49,680 nt of DNA from contig JBAWYM010000004.1 in NCBI GenBank assembly GCA_037143575.1, positions 1 to 49,680 on the forward strand. Direction: 5' to 3'. The translations under genes and the position numbers were made by a program. The DNA is from JBAWYM01 sp037143575 (GTDB taxonomy: Bacteria; Patescibacteriota; Gracilibacteria; Peribacterales; Peribacteraceae). Below are positions 29,878 through 40,901 of this stretch, one piece after another; within the stretch, counting starts at the first letter, position 1; each line of letters begins with the position of its first letter. The notes under the pieces are model-generated. The model saw only the letters and a list, made by a program, of their open reading frames with translations. It ran no database searches and had not been told where the DNA came from.

Positions 29878-32685
29878 ATGCAGAAGCGCACGATCCAGAT
29901 TCTCTCGATTTTTCTCCTGCTCAGTCTCCTCACCTACGGAGTGTGGATGACGTTGCAGTACCTCGGTATTCCCTATCATGCCACGGTGCTCCTGCCCCAG
30001 GTGGCGCTCGAAGGTTTGCGATCGCAGAACTGCACGGATCACCTTGTTTCCTGCGGACTCCAGGCACTCTTTCCTTCTCTTCTGCATACGATCGTTCGTG
30101 CCGCACCGTTCCTCACCTATGCACTAATCTCCGTCATTCTCTACGCAGCATTTCTCGTGTGGAAGGTCATCTCCACCGGTCTGGGGACGGGCTGGACCAT
30201 GCGCATCCGACCAGTTGGCATTCTCCTTGCCGGTATCGTTCTCCTGTGGCTTCTCTATACGTCTCTGAGTGATCTCACTGTCGGCAATATGTCGCTGCGG
30301 CAGGTCGTGGAGCCGACGGCATCCGTGTACAGCGATGTCGCCGCACCCGTCTTCCAATCTCTTCAGGAAAACTTTAACGGTCTCAAGGAGCGCGGATGTC
30401 TCGAGCCGACGGACCTTGCTCTCGGCGATGCGAAGGTCTTTCAGTATTCCATGGCCTGCATTCAGGGCTCGTTCTTCACGCGGGTTCTTCCACCGCTCCT
30501 CTTCGTTCTCGTTCTCCTCTTCCAGCTCCTCATCGCCGGCAGACTGGTCCTTTCCCGTTTCAAGCTTCCGCCGCTTCCGCTGATCGGGGAGGCTGTACTG
30601 AGCGCCGGGCTGGGTGCGTGTGTGTGGATCGCTCTCCTCTGGACCATTGCGGTGATGCACATCCTCATTGTGCCGGTGGCCTTGGGACTGGTCGTCCTGC
30701 TTCCGGTGATCGGCTACCGCCACGCGCTCTACTGGATCCGGAAAATCTGTGAGCCTGGGGAGGAGCGCACGCATCACTGGTTTCATCTCCCGACCCTCCT
30801 CACGTGGCTCCTTCTCTCCTATCTCGCTCTCAACTTCCTTACCGTCGTCCGTCCCTTTCCGATCGGATGGGATGATCTGGGGAGCTATCTCAATCGGCCA
30901 CGTCTGATGGTGAGCTACGGTGCGGCGATCTTCTCCATGCCCTCGTTCCAGTGGGAGTACCTTACGTCCCTCGGATTCCTCCTCTTCGGGTACAAGAGCA
31001 TCTTCGGAGCCACAGCATCAATGATGGTGAACTGGACGGCGGGCTTGCTCGCCATCGGTGCCATTTTCGCGTTCTGCCAGCTCTTCCTCGGGAAACGGCA
31101 TGGGCTGCTTGCAGCACTCCTCTACTACAGTCTTCCACTCGTCGGTCACTTCTCCTTCGCGGATATGAAGATCGATAATGCGGTGTTCACGATGGGCGTG
31201 CTCGGGATTATCAGTGCGTTTCTTGCGCTCTTTCCTGTTGCCACCTCCACGGAGGAGGACGAAGACCAGCTCCCCCCATCTCCTCTGCGCTTTTTGGCAC
31301 TGGCTGGTGTCTTCATCGGTTTCGGTTTCGCGATGAAGCCGACGGAAATCATGGTGGCCATGGGCATCGTCACGATCATCTTCGGAAGTATGCTGCTGTG
31401 GCCGGCGTTCATCGGCGCGGTATTCCTCTCCCTTGCCCTGTTCATCGTGCAGGGCGCTCTGGGCGTCGAGGGGACGTTGTATCGTGCTTTCGGAGTGGCA
31501 GTGGTGAGTGCACAGCAGATGGCACTGGCCCTCATTATCATCGGTGTCCTGTGCATTGCGATTGCTGGCTTTCTTCGGCCGCAGCGTCTCAAGCTGGTTC
31601 TTCTCTCCCTCTTCGTCTTCGGAGCCGGTTTTGCCTTGGCCATCTCCCCCTGGATCATTCGCAATAACATCCTCTCCGGCAATATCATTCCCCGTTTGGC
31701 ACTGGGCGTTCCGAATACTTTTAATCCGATATTCGACGTCAGCGGAGCTATTTCCGGTGGTGGCGAGAGACCCTACCGTTCTCTTCCGGTTGAGCTCAGA
31801 GTAGACCCCAAGATGTGCCAGTCCACCGGCACGACGGAGGAGCTCGATCGTTACTGGGGATTCAGCAATGGTTGGCGTCACTACGTCACTCTTCCCTGGC
31901 GGACCGTGATGAATATCGATTCCCAGGGATACTACGTGACGACCACTCCGGCTCTTCTCCTGATTCCGCTCTTGTTCCTCCTTCCCTTCTTCTGGAGGCG
32001 CAAAGGCAAGTGGCTCCTGTGGCTCACCTGTGGAACAGGGTTCATGTTGCTGGAATGGGTACTCCTCGGGAACGGCATTCCCTGGTACGGCATAGGAGTA
32101 TTCTTCGGACTCGTCGTTGGACTCGAAGCCCTTGTTTCTCGCGCACCGGATGTCTTGAACCGCATCGTTGCAGGTGTGTTGATCATTATCTCCCTCTTCA
32201 TTGCCTTTGGCAATCGCTTCTGGCAATTCGAGACGCAACGCAATCTCATCGAATACACCTTCGGCAAAGTCAGTGCAGCCACTCTCCAAGAACGTACGGT
32301 CTCGCACTACGATGACATCGCCAATGAGGTGCTCTCGCTCAATAAGGCAAATCCTGCTCGCCCCTATCTCTATCGGATGGGTACATTCATGCCGTATTTC
32401 ATTCCACGGAATCTCGAAGTCATTGGTATCACGGATAACCAGCTCGATTTCTTCCATTGTCTTTTCTCGGAGAAGGATGCCAAGAAAACACTGCAGAGAT
32501 TACAGGCGCTCGGCTTCCATTCGATGGTCTTCGATACGAATACCGCAACTATTGAGAAAGATCCCCAAGGGTCCCTTCATCAGAAGGTGAATGAGTTCGT
32601 GGGCTTTGTGAATACGCAGGGACTTGGGATGAAGATTGTCGTCAACGATACGGATGCGGGGATTGCGTATGTTGTTCTTCCTTGA
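29878..32685 (+). CDS. Large polytopic GT-C-like membrane protein (mirror copy)
   Basis: Identical to 16996-19803: 935 residues, many helices, acidic WDD loop near residues 331-333, soluble C-terminus. Confidence 0.72.
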   Translation: MQKRTIQILSIFLLLSLLTYGVWMTLQYLGIPYHATVLLPQVALEGLRSQNCTDHLVSCGLQALFPSLLHTIVRAAPFLTYALISVILYAAFLVWKVISTGLGTGWTMRIRPVGILLAGIVLLWLLYTSLSDLTVGNMSLRQVVEPTASVYSDVAAPVFQSLQENFNGLKERGCLEPTDLALGDAKVFQYSMACIQGSFFTRVLPPLLFVLVLLFQLLIAGRLVLSRFKLPPLPLIGEAVLSAGLGACVWIALLWTIAVMHILIVPVALGLVVLLPVIGYRHALYWIRKICEPGEERTHHWFHLPTLLTWLLLSYLALNFLTVVRPFPIGWDDLGSYLNRPRLMVSYGAAIFSMPSFQWEYLTSLGFLLFGYKSIFGATASMMVNWTAGLLAIGAIFAFCQLFLGKRHGLLAALLYYSLPLVGHFSFADMKIDNAVFTMGVLGIISAFLALFPVATSTEEDEDQLPPSPLRFLALAGVFIGFGFAMKPTEIMVAMGIVTIIFGSMLLWPAFIGAVFLSLALFIVQGALGVEGTLYRAFGVAVVSAQQMALALIIIGVLCIAIAGFLRPQRLKLVLLSLFVFGAGFALAISPWIIRNNILSGNIIPRLALGVPNTFNPIFDVSGAISGGGERPYRSLPVELRVDPKMCQSTGTTEELDRYWGFSNGWRHYVTLPWRTVMNIDSQGYYVTTTPALLLIPLLFLLPFFWRRKGKWLLWLTCGTGFMLLEWVLLGNGIPWYGIGVFFGLVVGLEALVSRAPDVLNRIVAGVLIIISLFIAFGNRFWQFETQRNLIEYTFGKVSAATLQERTVSHYDDIANEVLSLNKANPARPYLYRMGTFMPYFIPRNLEVIGITDNQLDFFHCLFSEKDAKKTLQRLQALGFHSMVFDTNTATIEKDPQGSLHQKVNEFVGFVNTQGLGMKIVVNDTDAGIAYVVLP

Positions 32686-32729
32686 GAGTTTTTTTGTGGA
32701 TGTTGCTGAAAGCTGGGACAAAGCGACAT

Positions 32730-32787
32730 GCGGAACAAATGAAACGTAGGACAGGAATATTCCTGTCCTACGTTTCATTTGTTCCGC
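32730..32787. repeat. Palindromic element copy 3 (mirror copy)
   Basis: 58-bp perfect palindrome. Being self-complementary it reads the same as 16894-16951. The GT2 -10 box TACACT follows at once at 32788. Confidence 0.95.
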
Positions 32788-32799
32788 TACACTCCGGTC

Positions 32800-33516
32800 A
32801 TGCGTATCATTGCCGTCATCCCCGCCTACAATGAAGCCGGACGCATCGTGTCCGTGGTTCAGGCGACTGTACGTTATGTGGATCAGGTGATCGTTGTGGA
32901 TGATGGTTCGACGGATGGCACGGGGATAGCTGCTGAGCAGCAGGGGGCGCTTGTCCTTCGACATCGGGAGAACTGCGGAGCAGGAGCAGCAACCATGACC
33001 GGCATCGACGCTGCTCGTGCGTTGAAGGCCGACGTCATCGTCACGCTCGATGCGGACGAGCAGCATGATCCGGGGGATATTCCACATTTGCTCAAGCCTG
33101 TTCTCGCAGACGAAGCGGACATCGTCTTCGCCAATCGCTTTGGCTCCTTCAGTGCGGCTTCCGTTCGAAAAGTTCAGGACAGGCAAGGCAAGCGGCGGAA
33201 TCACATTCCGCTCATCCGTCGCATCTTCAATGGCATTGGCAATATCGTCACCTTCGCCGTCACCGGCCGGTGGGTGACCGACAGCCAGTGCGGCTTCAAA
33301 GTATTCGGTCCCCGTGCCGTCGCTGAAGTGGATATTCGCATGCGGGGGTTCGAATACTGCACCGAGCTTGTCCGTGAGACAGTTCAGCGACGATGGCGCA
33401 TGGCTCAGGTGCCCATCAAAGTCCTGTATTCCGAGTACACGCTGGCAAAAGGACAGTCATTCGCGAATGGGGTGAAAACGGCGTTGAAAATTCTGTTGAG
33501 GTCGTTTCTGCGGTGA
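32800..33516 (+). CDS. GT2 dolichyl-phosphate-mannose-synthase-like enzyme (mirror copy)
   Basis: Identical to 16165-16881: DDGSTD and DAD motifs, repeat-derived loop at residues about 121-131, leaderless spacing from TACACT. Confidence 0.86.
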   Translation: MRIIAVIPAYNEAGRIVSVVQATVRYVDQVIVVDDGSTDGTGIAAEQQGALVLRHRENCGAGAATMTGIDAARALKADVIVTLDADEQHDPGDIPHLLKPVLADEADIVFANRFGSFSAASVRKVQDRQGKRRNHIPLIRRIFNGIGNIVTFAVTGRWVTDSQCGFKVFGPRAVAEVDIRMRGFEYCTELVRETVQRRWRMAQVPIKVLYSEYTLAKGQSFANGVKTALKILLRSFLR

Positions 33517-33556
33517 GGGCTGGGAACCGTATTTCAAAGTGTTCGAAATGATTCTT

Positions 33557-33706
33557 GGAACCTCTGAACAATTGCCAATTTGTTACAGTGAGCCGAGTCT
33601 GTGCTGAGCAGGTCGAAGCATCGAACTGCGACAAATTGGGCTCTGACTTCGAGTCATGGTTCGACACGGCTCACCATGACATGCTGAAGAGTTTTTCAGA
33701 GGTTCC
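33557..33706. repeat. Structured dispersed repeat B (mirror copy)
   Basis: Reverse complement of 15975-16124, with the same terminal inverted repeats and two stem-loops. Confidence 0.9.
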
Positions 33707-33708
33707 TC

Positions 33709-35493
33709 TTATAATTTGCCAAACGCTTGCGCGCGTTCATCGTTCCGGAATAGCAGTCGCACATGCTCCGGAAGCGGAAGTCCTTTCGTGCACGGGGGAA
33801 GTGCGGGGGTGAAGTGTGTGGAGATCCACTGTTCTTCCGGATGAAGGATTGGGGAATCTCTGGGTATCGCGATGACTTGGGCATACATTTTCAAGTTGTC
33901 GGTGGTCTGATCATAGAAATAGAGATGGGGTCCGAGGTAGGTCATTGGGCCTATCGGCACATGTCTTGCGTATGCGAGGAAGCGATGTGTACCAACGGAG
34001 AAGTACCGGTCGACGCTGCAGTGATCAAGGAGTCCATCGAATGCCGCTGCTTCATTGCGGTTGGTCATTTCGTTGAGTTGGTAGTTCGATTGCAGATAGG
34101 TATCCACCGAGGATGGGATGACTGTCGTGAATATGGACAGGAGAGAGAGGAGCGCGACGGAGATGATGATGAATCTTCTTTGCGGACTCTGGCTAGCGAA
34201 GCGCACGAAAAGGAGAAGGAGTGCGAAGAAGAAGGGAATGGGAAATGCGTAGTGATAGTGATTGAAGTTCCCGGATAGTGCGACAGCTGTCATGACCAGA
34301 ACGATCACGAGAAGGGAAAGCACGAGTTTCTTCAAAGAGACACGGAGCGCATCAGTGTGTTGCACATAATACAGTATGAATCCGTAGGCGATCACCGGAA
34401 TGATGCAAAGCATTATGAAGAGGAGAGACGGATCGACGTGGAGGGGACTGAGCACCGTAAGGATATCCACGAAGTATGCGGGGAGCGCGTCGTTGTTGAG
34501 AAAGGAGAGGAGGAGTACGCCGATTCCCCAGAATGCATTGAGGAGTAGGGCGGAAAACAGCCAGAGGAAGGCAGAAACGACCGCACCCACGGTGCTCCAT
34601 CGTTCCGGGATCGACGACAGCATCGCCCAGAGCAGGATGAGGAGGTATCCGAAATACGGCTGAAAGGAGTGGGTCGTGAGGTTGCGGAATAGTCTCAAGG
34701 TATTCCATCCCCGCAAGAACACCGGTTCATGGATATCAATGATCTGCATATTGAACACAGCGGGCAGGTAGATGTGCACGAAGGGGACGAACCAGCCGAT
34801 CATGGCGAGAAGAACGATTCCTGCGACTATGGCGATGAGCAGTGGAAGCAGGAAGTATGTGTTCCATTGTTTCACTCCGGGGAACACCATGAGTGCTATG
34901 GCGATCATGGTGAAGAGAAACGGCTCCTTGATGCCAACGCAGAACATCAGAAAGATGGCGGAGAGTATCAGGAGAGTGCGGGGCATGCGATGATCCAGCG
35001 ACCAAACCGCTAGGAGTGCGAAAAGACATCCAAAGAGAGACCCGAAAGCTTCCGACTGCAGGGCGCCGGCACGTTGTTCCAAGAGAAGAGCCAGCATCGT
35101 CCCGAGCAGGAAGGCGAGTGCTGTAAGAGAGAAGCGATCGAGTCTCCGGTGCTCACGGTTCATCATCAGGGCATATCCTGCGAGGAGCAGCGGAAGCATG
35201 AGGAGCGTAGTGATCTGCAGAATAGTCGCAATCTTCTCCCCATTGGTGAGAGCGAGCGAGAGGGTAACGATGAGGAATGTCCCGGGAGGTCGTGCATCGA
35301 AGAGATCTGCGTACGGTTTCAGCCCATTCAAAATTCCCCTCGCCACCACTACGAATGCTTGATAGTCATCATTGACACTGCCCCCCGCTTCCAGCGCCGA
35401 AACATGCCAGAGCAGCGCGACGCATTTCAGGCTGGCGATCGCGAGGACTACGGCCGTTATCCACTGGATTATGCGGGAGAATGAAAGATGCAT
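33709..35493 (-). CDS. GT39/ArnT-like glycosyltransferase with DLFDARPPG motif (mirror copy)
   Basis: Identical to 14188-15972: 594 residues, acidic first loop and soluble C-terminal domain. Confidence 0.82.
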   Translation of the reverse strand: MHLSFSRIIQWITAVVLAIASLKCVALLWHVSALEAGGSVNDDYQAFVVVARGILNGLKPYADLFDARPPGTFLIVTLSLALTNGEKIATILQITTLLMLPLLLAGYALMMNREHRRLDRFSLTALAFLLGTMLALLLEQRAGALQSEAFGSLFGCLFALLAVWSLDHRMPRTLLILSAIFLMFCVGIKEPFLFTMIAIALMVFPGVKQWNTYFLLPLLIAIVAGIVLLAMIGWFVPFVHIYLPAVFNMQIIDIHEPVFLRGWNTLRLFRNLTTHSFQPYFGYLLILLWAMLSSIPERWSTVGAVVSAFLWLFSALLLNAFWGIGVLLLSFLNNDALPAYFVDILTVLSPLHVDPSLLFIMLCIIPVIAYGFILYYVQHTDALRVSLKKLVLSLLVIVLVMTAVALSGNFNHYHYAFPIPFFFALLLLFVRFASQSPQRRFIIISVALLSLLSIFTTVIPSSVDTYLQSNYQLNEMTNRNEAAAFDGLLDHCSVDRYFSVGTHRFLAYARHVPIGPMTYLGPHLYFYDQTTDNLKMYAQVIAIPRDSPILHPEEQWISTHFTPALPPCTKGLPLPEHVRLLFRNDERAQAFGKL

Positions 35494-35632
35494 TGCGGAT
35501 AGAATACACAATTCAGGACTGTCTTGCGTGGACAATTCCTCATCGAGGCAGGAAGCAGTTTTTCGTGAAATTCTCTCATGACCATACGATCCATAGCTTT
35601 CCTGCGCATCCCTCGGCTATACTTTTTCCACG

Positions 35633-35989
35633 ATGCCCATCACTCCGTATCAAATCATCACGCCGATCATCTCGCTCGTTGCTCTGATGTATGCGTGGAG
35701 CTTGGTTGCCAAGCAGAAGAAGACGATCTGGGAGGGCTTCCTGTGGTCACTTTTTTGGTTGGCCATCGCGGTCATCGCACTCTTCCCATCTGTTCTCGAT
35801 TGGCTGACATTGGTGACTGGATTCAAAGATCGCCAGAATGCTCTCGTCATCAGTTTCCTCGGCATCCTCTCCTTCATCGTCTTCTCCCTGATCGTTCGTC
35901 TCGAGGAGCTGGAGCAGCGTCAGGCCAAGCTCATCCGGTCCATGGCACTCCATGATGCCGGGCTCGATGGAAAGTGCTGCAAGGAGTAG
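35633..35989 (+). CDS. DUF2304-family membrane protein (mirror copy)
   Basis: Identical to 13692-14048: three helices and a charged coiled tail; TATACT at 35618-35623. Confidence 0.72.
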   Translation: MPITPYQIITPIISLVALMYAWSLVAKQKKTIWEGFLWSLFWLAIAVIALFPSVLDWLTLVTGFKDRQNALVISFLGILSFIVFSLIVRLEELEQRQAKLIRSMALHDAGLDGKCCKE

Positions 35990-36063
35990 GAGATGATGCA
36001 TCATTCTCTTCCATATCGGTTCTTTGTTATACTCCATTGGCTGTATTGATTCTTCTCGTCTCG

Positions 36064-37674
36064 ATGATGACTTCTCTGATCTTGCGGATTCGAAACATTC
36101 ATCCCCGCTGGTTTGTCGGTGCGTTCTTCGCGCTCTACTTTTTTGTGGGTGTTGCGAGCTTCCGCAGTTTCGGAATTGCCGTGGACGAGGGAACGATGGA
36201 TTCCCTCGGTCGGGATGTCTTTCGCTATGTTTTCCTGGGAACAGATTGGCCGACGAATGAGGGCTGGCGGTTCCATGGGACTTCGGTGGAACTTCCAATC
36301 TATATCGTACAGCAATTTTTTTTCCCTGGGGAGCATCCGGCAACCGAATATCTTCACGTCTACATCCAGCATTTCGTGGTTTTCCTCATCACGTTCTTCG
36401 GGGTCGTGATGCTGTATCTTCTTGCGCGAAGACACTTCCGCAGTTCCTGGTGGGCGTTGCTTTGCTGTCTTCTCTTCGTTCTTACGCCGCGTCTTTTCGC
36501 CCAGTCCTTTTACAATTCCCGTGATCTCCCCATGCTCGCCTTCTTCACCGCAAGCATGTTCTCCCTCGTGCGGTTCGCGGAACGTCCGACGGTCGGCCGT
36601 ATGCTTCTGCACAGTGTCTTTTCTGCTTTGGCGCTAGCTTTGCGGATGCCAGCGCTCATCATCCCTGTGATCACCGTGCTCTATTTCTTCCTTCATACAG
36701 TGACGCAACAGCAAGGGCATCTGTCCTCCGACCGCTTTCGGCAATGCGTTCTCCTCGTCCTGTATTTCTTATCACTTGCCTTCGCAACGATTGTTTTCTG
36801 GCCATTCCTCTGGGACCAGCCCCTCGCACATTTTCTGGAGGCGTACCGGTACATGGGCCACATCAACGGTTCTGCGATGTTCCTCGGTCACCTGTATGCA
36901 AATATTCCGTGGTTCTACATTCCTGTATGGATCACGGCAACCGTACCGCTGATGTATACGGTCTTCTTTCTTCTGGGGTGCTTTTCGCTCTGTATTGCCT
37001 TTTTGATGCATCCACGTCGTTGGTTTACCGAACACAGCGATGCCTTACTCTTTCTAGGATGGTTCTTCCTTCCCATCTTCTCCATCATCATTACGGGAGC
37101 TGGTATCTACAATGAGTGGCGGCATGTCTTCTTCATCTACCCCGCATTCCTTCTTCTGGCAGTGACGGGGATTCGATCGGGTCTCTCACGAGCGAAGGTA
37201 TTGGGGGGGTTGTGGTCGACTGTCCTCGCCACCGCGATCATCGTTGCTATCAGTGGTCAAATTCTCTCGACGGGCATCTGGATGGTGCGCAACCACCCGT
37301 TCCAATTCGCGTACTTCTCACTGCCTTCAAGTTTTGTTTCCGGATTGGTGCCGTACGACTATTGGAAACTCTCCTACCGCGATGCCATGCGATTCGTCCT
37401 CGCCCAAAATCCCGGAATCATCTCGGTCTACTCCAACGCCAATGTGGCATACATGAATGCCTACAATGTCTTCCCGGAGTCGCTGTCGCGCATCATGCGG
37501 GTCCCCAAGATCGCAGAGGCGATGTACGTGGTGACGGATGATCCTGCCCTTGCACCGGGTCTTCTGTTACTGCACGAAGTCAACGTGGATGGGCTGTACT
37601 TGAGCGGAGTCTACAAAGGACCGATGAATTCCGTGCTCGTGGATCCGGTGACGAAGGGGGTATTCTTTAGGTGA
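36064..37674 (+). CDS. GT39/ArnT-like glycosyltransferase (mirror copy)
   Basis: Identical to 12007-13617: D41-E42 in the first loop. Alternative TTG start at 36037 just after TATACT (36028-36033). Confidence 0.75.
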   Translation: MMTSLILRIRNIHPRWFVGAFFALYFFVGVASFRSFGIAVDEGTMDSLGRDVFRYVFLGTDWPTNEGWRFHGTSVELPIYIVQQFFFPGEHPATEYLHVYIQHFVVFLITFFGVVMLYLLARRHFRSSWWALLCCLLFVLTPRLFAQSFYNSRDLPMLAFFTASMFSLVRFAERPTVGRMLLHSVFSALALALRMPALIIPVITVLYFFLHTVTQQQGHLSSDRFRQCVLLVLYFLSLAFATIVFWPFLWDQPLAHFLEAYRYMGHINGSAMFLGHLYANIPWFYIPVWITATVPLMYTVFFLLGCFSLCIAFLMHPRRWFTEHSDALLFLGWFFLPIFSIIITGAGIYNEWRHVFFIYPAFLLLAVTGIRSGLSRAKVLGGLWSTVLATAIIVAISGQILSTGIWMVRNHPFQFAYFSLPSSFVSGLVPYDYWKLSYRDAMRFVLAQNPGIISVYSNANVAYMNAYNVFPESLSRIMRVPKIAEAMYVVTDDPALAPGLLLLHEVNVDGLYLSGVYKGPMNSVLVDPVTKGVFFR

Positions 37675-38125
37675 GAGTATCGAGTTCTTCTTGCATGGGA
37701 AACAGGCGCTTTCGATCGGGGGAGACGACTTCGATAAGGGAAGCTGAATCATCTTCATCCGGAGAACACCGCACACCTCCGATTGCGACTTCCTCATTAA
37801 GTAGAGCGAGAGCATTCTGTGCGCTTTTTCCCATAACGATGTCATTGTTGTTCCCTATTATTCGACCATCCCAGTACTCTCTTCCTGCAGAATCTGCCAT
37901 CAGTGTGAGCGTGAGAAGAACGAATACTTGCGCTGATGCATCGCTAACGATGGTCAGGATTTCGCAGTACTGCATTCGTGGGGCACTATGTTGTCTGTCT
38001 ATGAACCAAGAAGCCGATCTTTGGGATTGTTCGACTGCCGAAGCATCATCCTTTCCATCATAACTCACATTGTCCCAGATACAGATATTCTCCTGTAAGC
38101 CGAAATTATCATAATTGACAGGCAT
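37667..38125 (-). CDS. Unknown soluble 152-residue protein (mirror copy)
   Basis: Identical to 11556-12014; it overlaps the convergent GT39-like gene by 8 bp. Confidence 0.65.
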   Translation of the reverse strand: MPVNYDNFGLQENICIWDNVSYDGKDDASAVEQSQRSASWFIDRQHSAPRMQYCEILTIVSDASAQVFVLLTLTLMADSAGREYWDGRIIGNNNDIVMGKSAQNALALLNEEVAIGGVRCSPDEDDSASLIEVVSPDRKRLFPMQEELDTLT

Positions 38126-38173
38126 ATCTCTATCATAGAGAGAAGAATAATCATTTCATTGAAATCCCAGATA

Positions 38174-38812
38174 TTATGACAGTCCGAGGAACCCCGGCAG
38201 TTCCCGAACATTATTCAGCACTTTGTCCGCTCCAGAGAAATCATTGTTCTTTGAAATCCCCTGCGGGATCGCAACGCAGGCAAGTCCGGCAGTCTTGGCC
38301 GAAATCACTCCACGGCCGGAATCTTCGATGGCAAGACAGGAAGAAGCGGGAAGATCGAATGTCGAAAGACCGAGGAGAAAGGCTTCCGGATGCGGTTTTC
38401 CTTTTACGAAATCTTCCCGCGCGATGACAAATTCGAAGTATTTTCGCAGCCCCGTTCTCTCCATGATGATGTCGAGGTGCTCTCTGCGGCTGCTCGAGAC
38501 GATGCCCATCCGAAATTTCCCGAAGAGCACATTCAGCGTTTCTATAACTCCGTCGATAATCGGAACGTTGTCTCTGAGGAGAGATGTGTAGAACGCATTT
38601 CTCTTGAGCTTGAGCCCGGCGATATCCTTCGGTGCGTACCCTCGCTGCACTGCCGCCTCAAAGAAATCCCCACCGACGTTCATATGGTGGACGTAGTCTT
38701 GCTCTGTGAAAGGGATGTCTACCGTTGCGAGGCTCGCCTGCATCGCCTCCACGTAGAGTGGTTCCGTGTCGACGAGCGTTCCGTCGTTGTCCCAGAGAAG
38801 GGCGGAGAACAT
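38174..38812 (-). CDS. HAD-superfamily hydrolase (mirror copy)
   Basis: Identical to 10869-11507: D8 and D10 nucleophile pair, four HAD motifs and a helical cap. Confidence 0.85.
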   Translation of the reverse strand: MFSALLWDNDGTLVDTEPLYVEAMQASLATVDIPFTEQDYVHHMNVGGDFFEAAVQRGYAPKDIAGLKLKRNAFYTSLLRDNVPIIDGVIETLNVLFGKFRMGIVSSSRREHLDIIMERTGLRKYFEFVIAREDFVKGKPHPEAFLLGLSTFDLPASSCLAIEDSGRGVISAKTAGLACVAIPQGISKNNDFSGADKVLNNVRELPGFLGLS

Positions 38813-38948
38813 GTTCGAAGTGTGCCGGATATCCTGACGGAGGCAATGACAATTATTGGATTCATCTTCCATCAATGCAGGGATTAGGGATTAGTATATT
38901 GGGGATTAGGATTTCCTTATCGATTCTCTCTCTGCATACTGCTTCCAC

Positions 38949-40127
38949 ATGAAGACGATCCTCCTCATCTCCCCCTACTGGAAGGAAGAGCACCGCTGGA
39001 TGGTGAGCTCGGTGAAATTGGCTGAGCTCTGGCAGCGGCTGGGATATCGTGTGGTCGTTGCCTGTATGGGCAAGGAAACCGGTGCCGAGGTCGTTTCCGA
39101 TACTCTCACCATTCACCGTCGCAAAGATTTCTTTCTCCCGGATCCCTGGAACTACGGCATCGCCTTCGGATTCTGTGGACTGGTTCGGCGCATCATTCGG
39201 GAAGAGAAGCCCGACATTGTGGTCGTGAATAAGATTCTCTTCTGGTCGTCGCTCAGTGCGATTTGGCTACGCCTCACAGGGCATCCGCCGATCGTCCTCA
39301 CTGATACCTTCGTCGGGATCACCTGGTGGCCGCGGGGTTTGCTCCCGAGAATTGGTGCGGCAATCTACGCCTGGACGCTGGGGTGGCTCGTATTGCTTTC
39401 GGCATCGCGCGTTGTGCTTTTCCATCCGCAGCCTGAAAGGCTTTTGAAGAAGCTGGGGATTGCGAAGAAGAAGCAGGTCATACCAACGGGGATTGATCCG
39501 GACGCCCTCACCCCCGGCCCCTCTCCCTCCTCGCAATCGAACAATTCTCCAGCACTGCCAGATATTCAACCCGGGATTTCTGGGAGAGGGGGGCGCAGTA
39601 TATCGGGGCTCACCGTTTCGTATGTCGGTCGTTTGGAATCTGTGAAAGGTGTTGAAGATTTTTTGGCCGCTGCAACCTCAGCGCGGAAACATCATCCGGA
39701 TCTGAAGATTCAGGTGGTCGGCTGGTACAAGCCCGAGCATCCTTTGGTAATGCACTACCAGCGCGAAGTGATCTTCACGGGACTACAGCACGATATTCCG
39801 GAAATTCTGAAGACGACGGATATCTTCGTCCTGCCGAGCTATAGCGAGGGACTGAGTAACGCCCTAATGGAAGCCATGGCGAGCGGGTGTGCGTGTATTG
39901 CATCGGACGTCGGCGGCAATGCGTTCCTCTTGCAGAATGGTGTCTCAGGTTTCCTCTTCCCGGCCGGGGACCGTGAGGCTTTGCGATCGCACATCGAGCG
40001 ATTGATTGATGATCCAGCCAAGCGCAAAGCCCTCGGCGAAGGCGCGCGGAAGCGGATTGAGGAGAGTTTCAGTTGGAGCAAGGTGGGGGAGGAGTATCGG
40101 AAGCTCTTTGCCGTAAATTCTGCTTGA
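38949..40127 (+). CDS. GT4 glycosyltransferase with LTPGPSP-type repeat (mirror copy)
   Basis: Identical to 9554-10732; repeat-derived residues 186-215 are encoded at 39504-39593. Confidence 0.86.
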   Translation: MKTILLISPYWKEEHRWMVSSVKLAELWQRLGYRVVVACMGKETGAEVVSDTLTIHRRKDFFLPDPWNYGIAFGFCGLVRRIIREEKPDIVVVNKILFWSSLSAIWLRLTGHPPIVLTDTFVGITWWPRGLLPRIGAAIYAWTLGWLVLLSASRVVLFHPQPERLLKKLGIAKKKQVIPTGIDPDALTPGPSPSSQSNNSPALPDIQPGISGRGGRSISGLTVSYVGRLESVKGVEDFLAAATSARKHHPDLKIQVVGWYKPEHPLVMHYQREVIFTGLQHDIPEILKTTDIFVLPSYSEGLSNALMEAMASGCACIASDVGGNAFLLQNGVSGFLFPAGDREALRSHIERLIDDPAKRKALGEGARKRIEESFSWSKVGEEYRKLFAVNSA

Positions 40128-40160
40128 ACGAAATAGATATTCAAAGTATAATTATTACAA

Positions 40161-40766
40161 ATGTCAAATACGGACCACGACCTCCTGGAACAGTATCTAC
40201 AAGATCCCGAGGGATTCGGACTTTTGGAAATGAATGGGCTTAATCCAACTTTGTATGCTGTGGTTCTTAGGGGTCGTGTGAGTGATATTCTTTCTGGAAA
40301 ATATCGTGCCCCGGATAGATTTGCGCTTTCTCAGGATGATCGTGCCAGTATGGAAATGGCAAAGCGGCTCAGACCGGATGAGAAAATCCCACCACTGGAG
40401 AGTATTGAGCTTTCGTTTGAATTGAAGCAAGCATTAGAGGCATGGAATGCTGCAAGGATACAACTTGTAGAGCACAGGGGAGATCTTCTTGATTCCATGG
40501 TTGATACCCGAAGGCAGTTACAGCTTGCGGCGAAAATGGGGAGCCCGGGTATGTCTCTCATAGATCCGGATTATGTATTTGGGAATATAAGTCCTGAGAC
40601 CATTCAGGATGATCACCATTATCAGCGCGGTGAATTGCAGCGCAATCTCGATTCATCTTATCAACGATTGATGGCAACGAGGGAGATGACGGTTCTTCAA
40701 AGTGCCCAAGCGCAGGTTTTGGAGCAATTGATCGAGAGCGGCTTGATACAAGGCGAGCAAGTATGA
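40161..40766 (+). CDS. Unknown soluble 201-residue protein (mirror copy)
   Basis: Identical to 8915-9520; TATAAT at 40147-40152. Confidence 0.7.
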   Translation: MSNTDHDLLEQYLQDPEGFGLLEMNGLNPTLYAVVLRGRVSDILSGKYRAPDRFALSQDDRASMEMAKRLRPDEKIPPLESIELSFELKQALEAWNAARIQLVEHRGDLLDSMVDTRRQLQLAAKMGSPGMSLIDPDYVFGNISPETIQDDHHYQRGELQRNLDSSYQRLMATREMTVLQSAQAQVLEQLIESGLIQGEQV

Positions 40767-40901
40767 ATTACAGCATATCCGCAGATAATGTTGCACGAAT
40801 TTGCCGGAGAAATGGAGAACGGGAAATGCAATATTGAAAAATGGAAAATGAAACATAATACAGGTACAACGACAGGTGTGGATGTATCATCCTTTCCATA
40901 C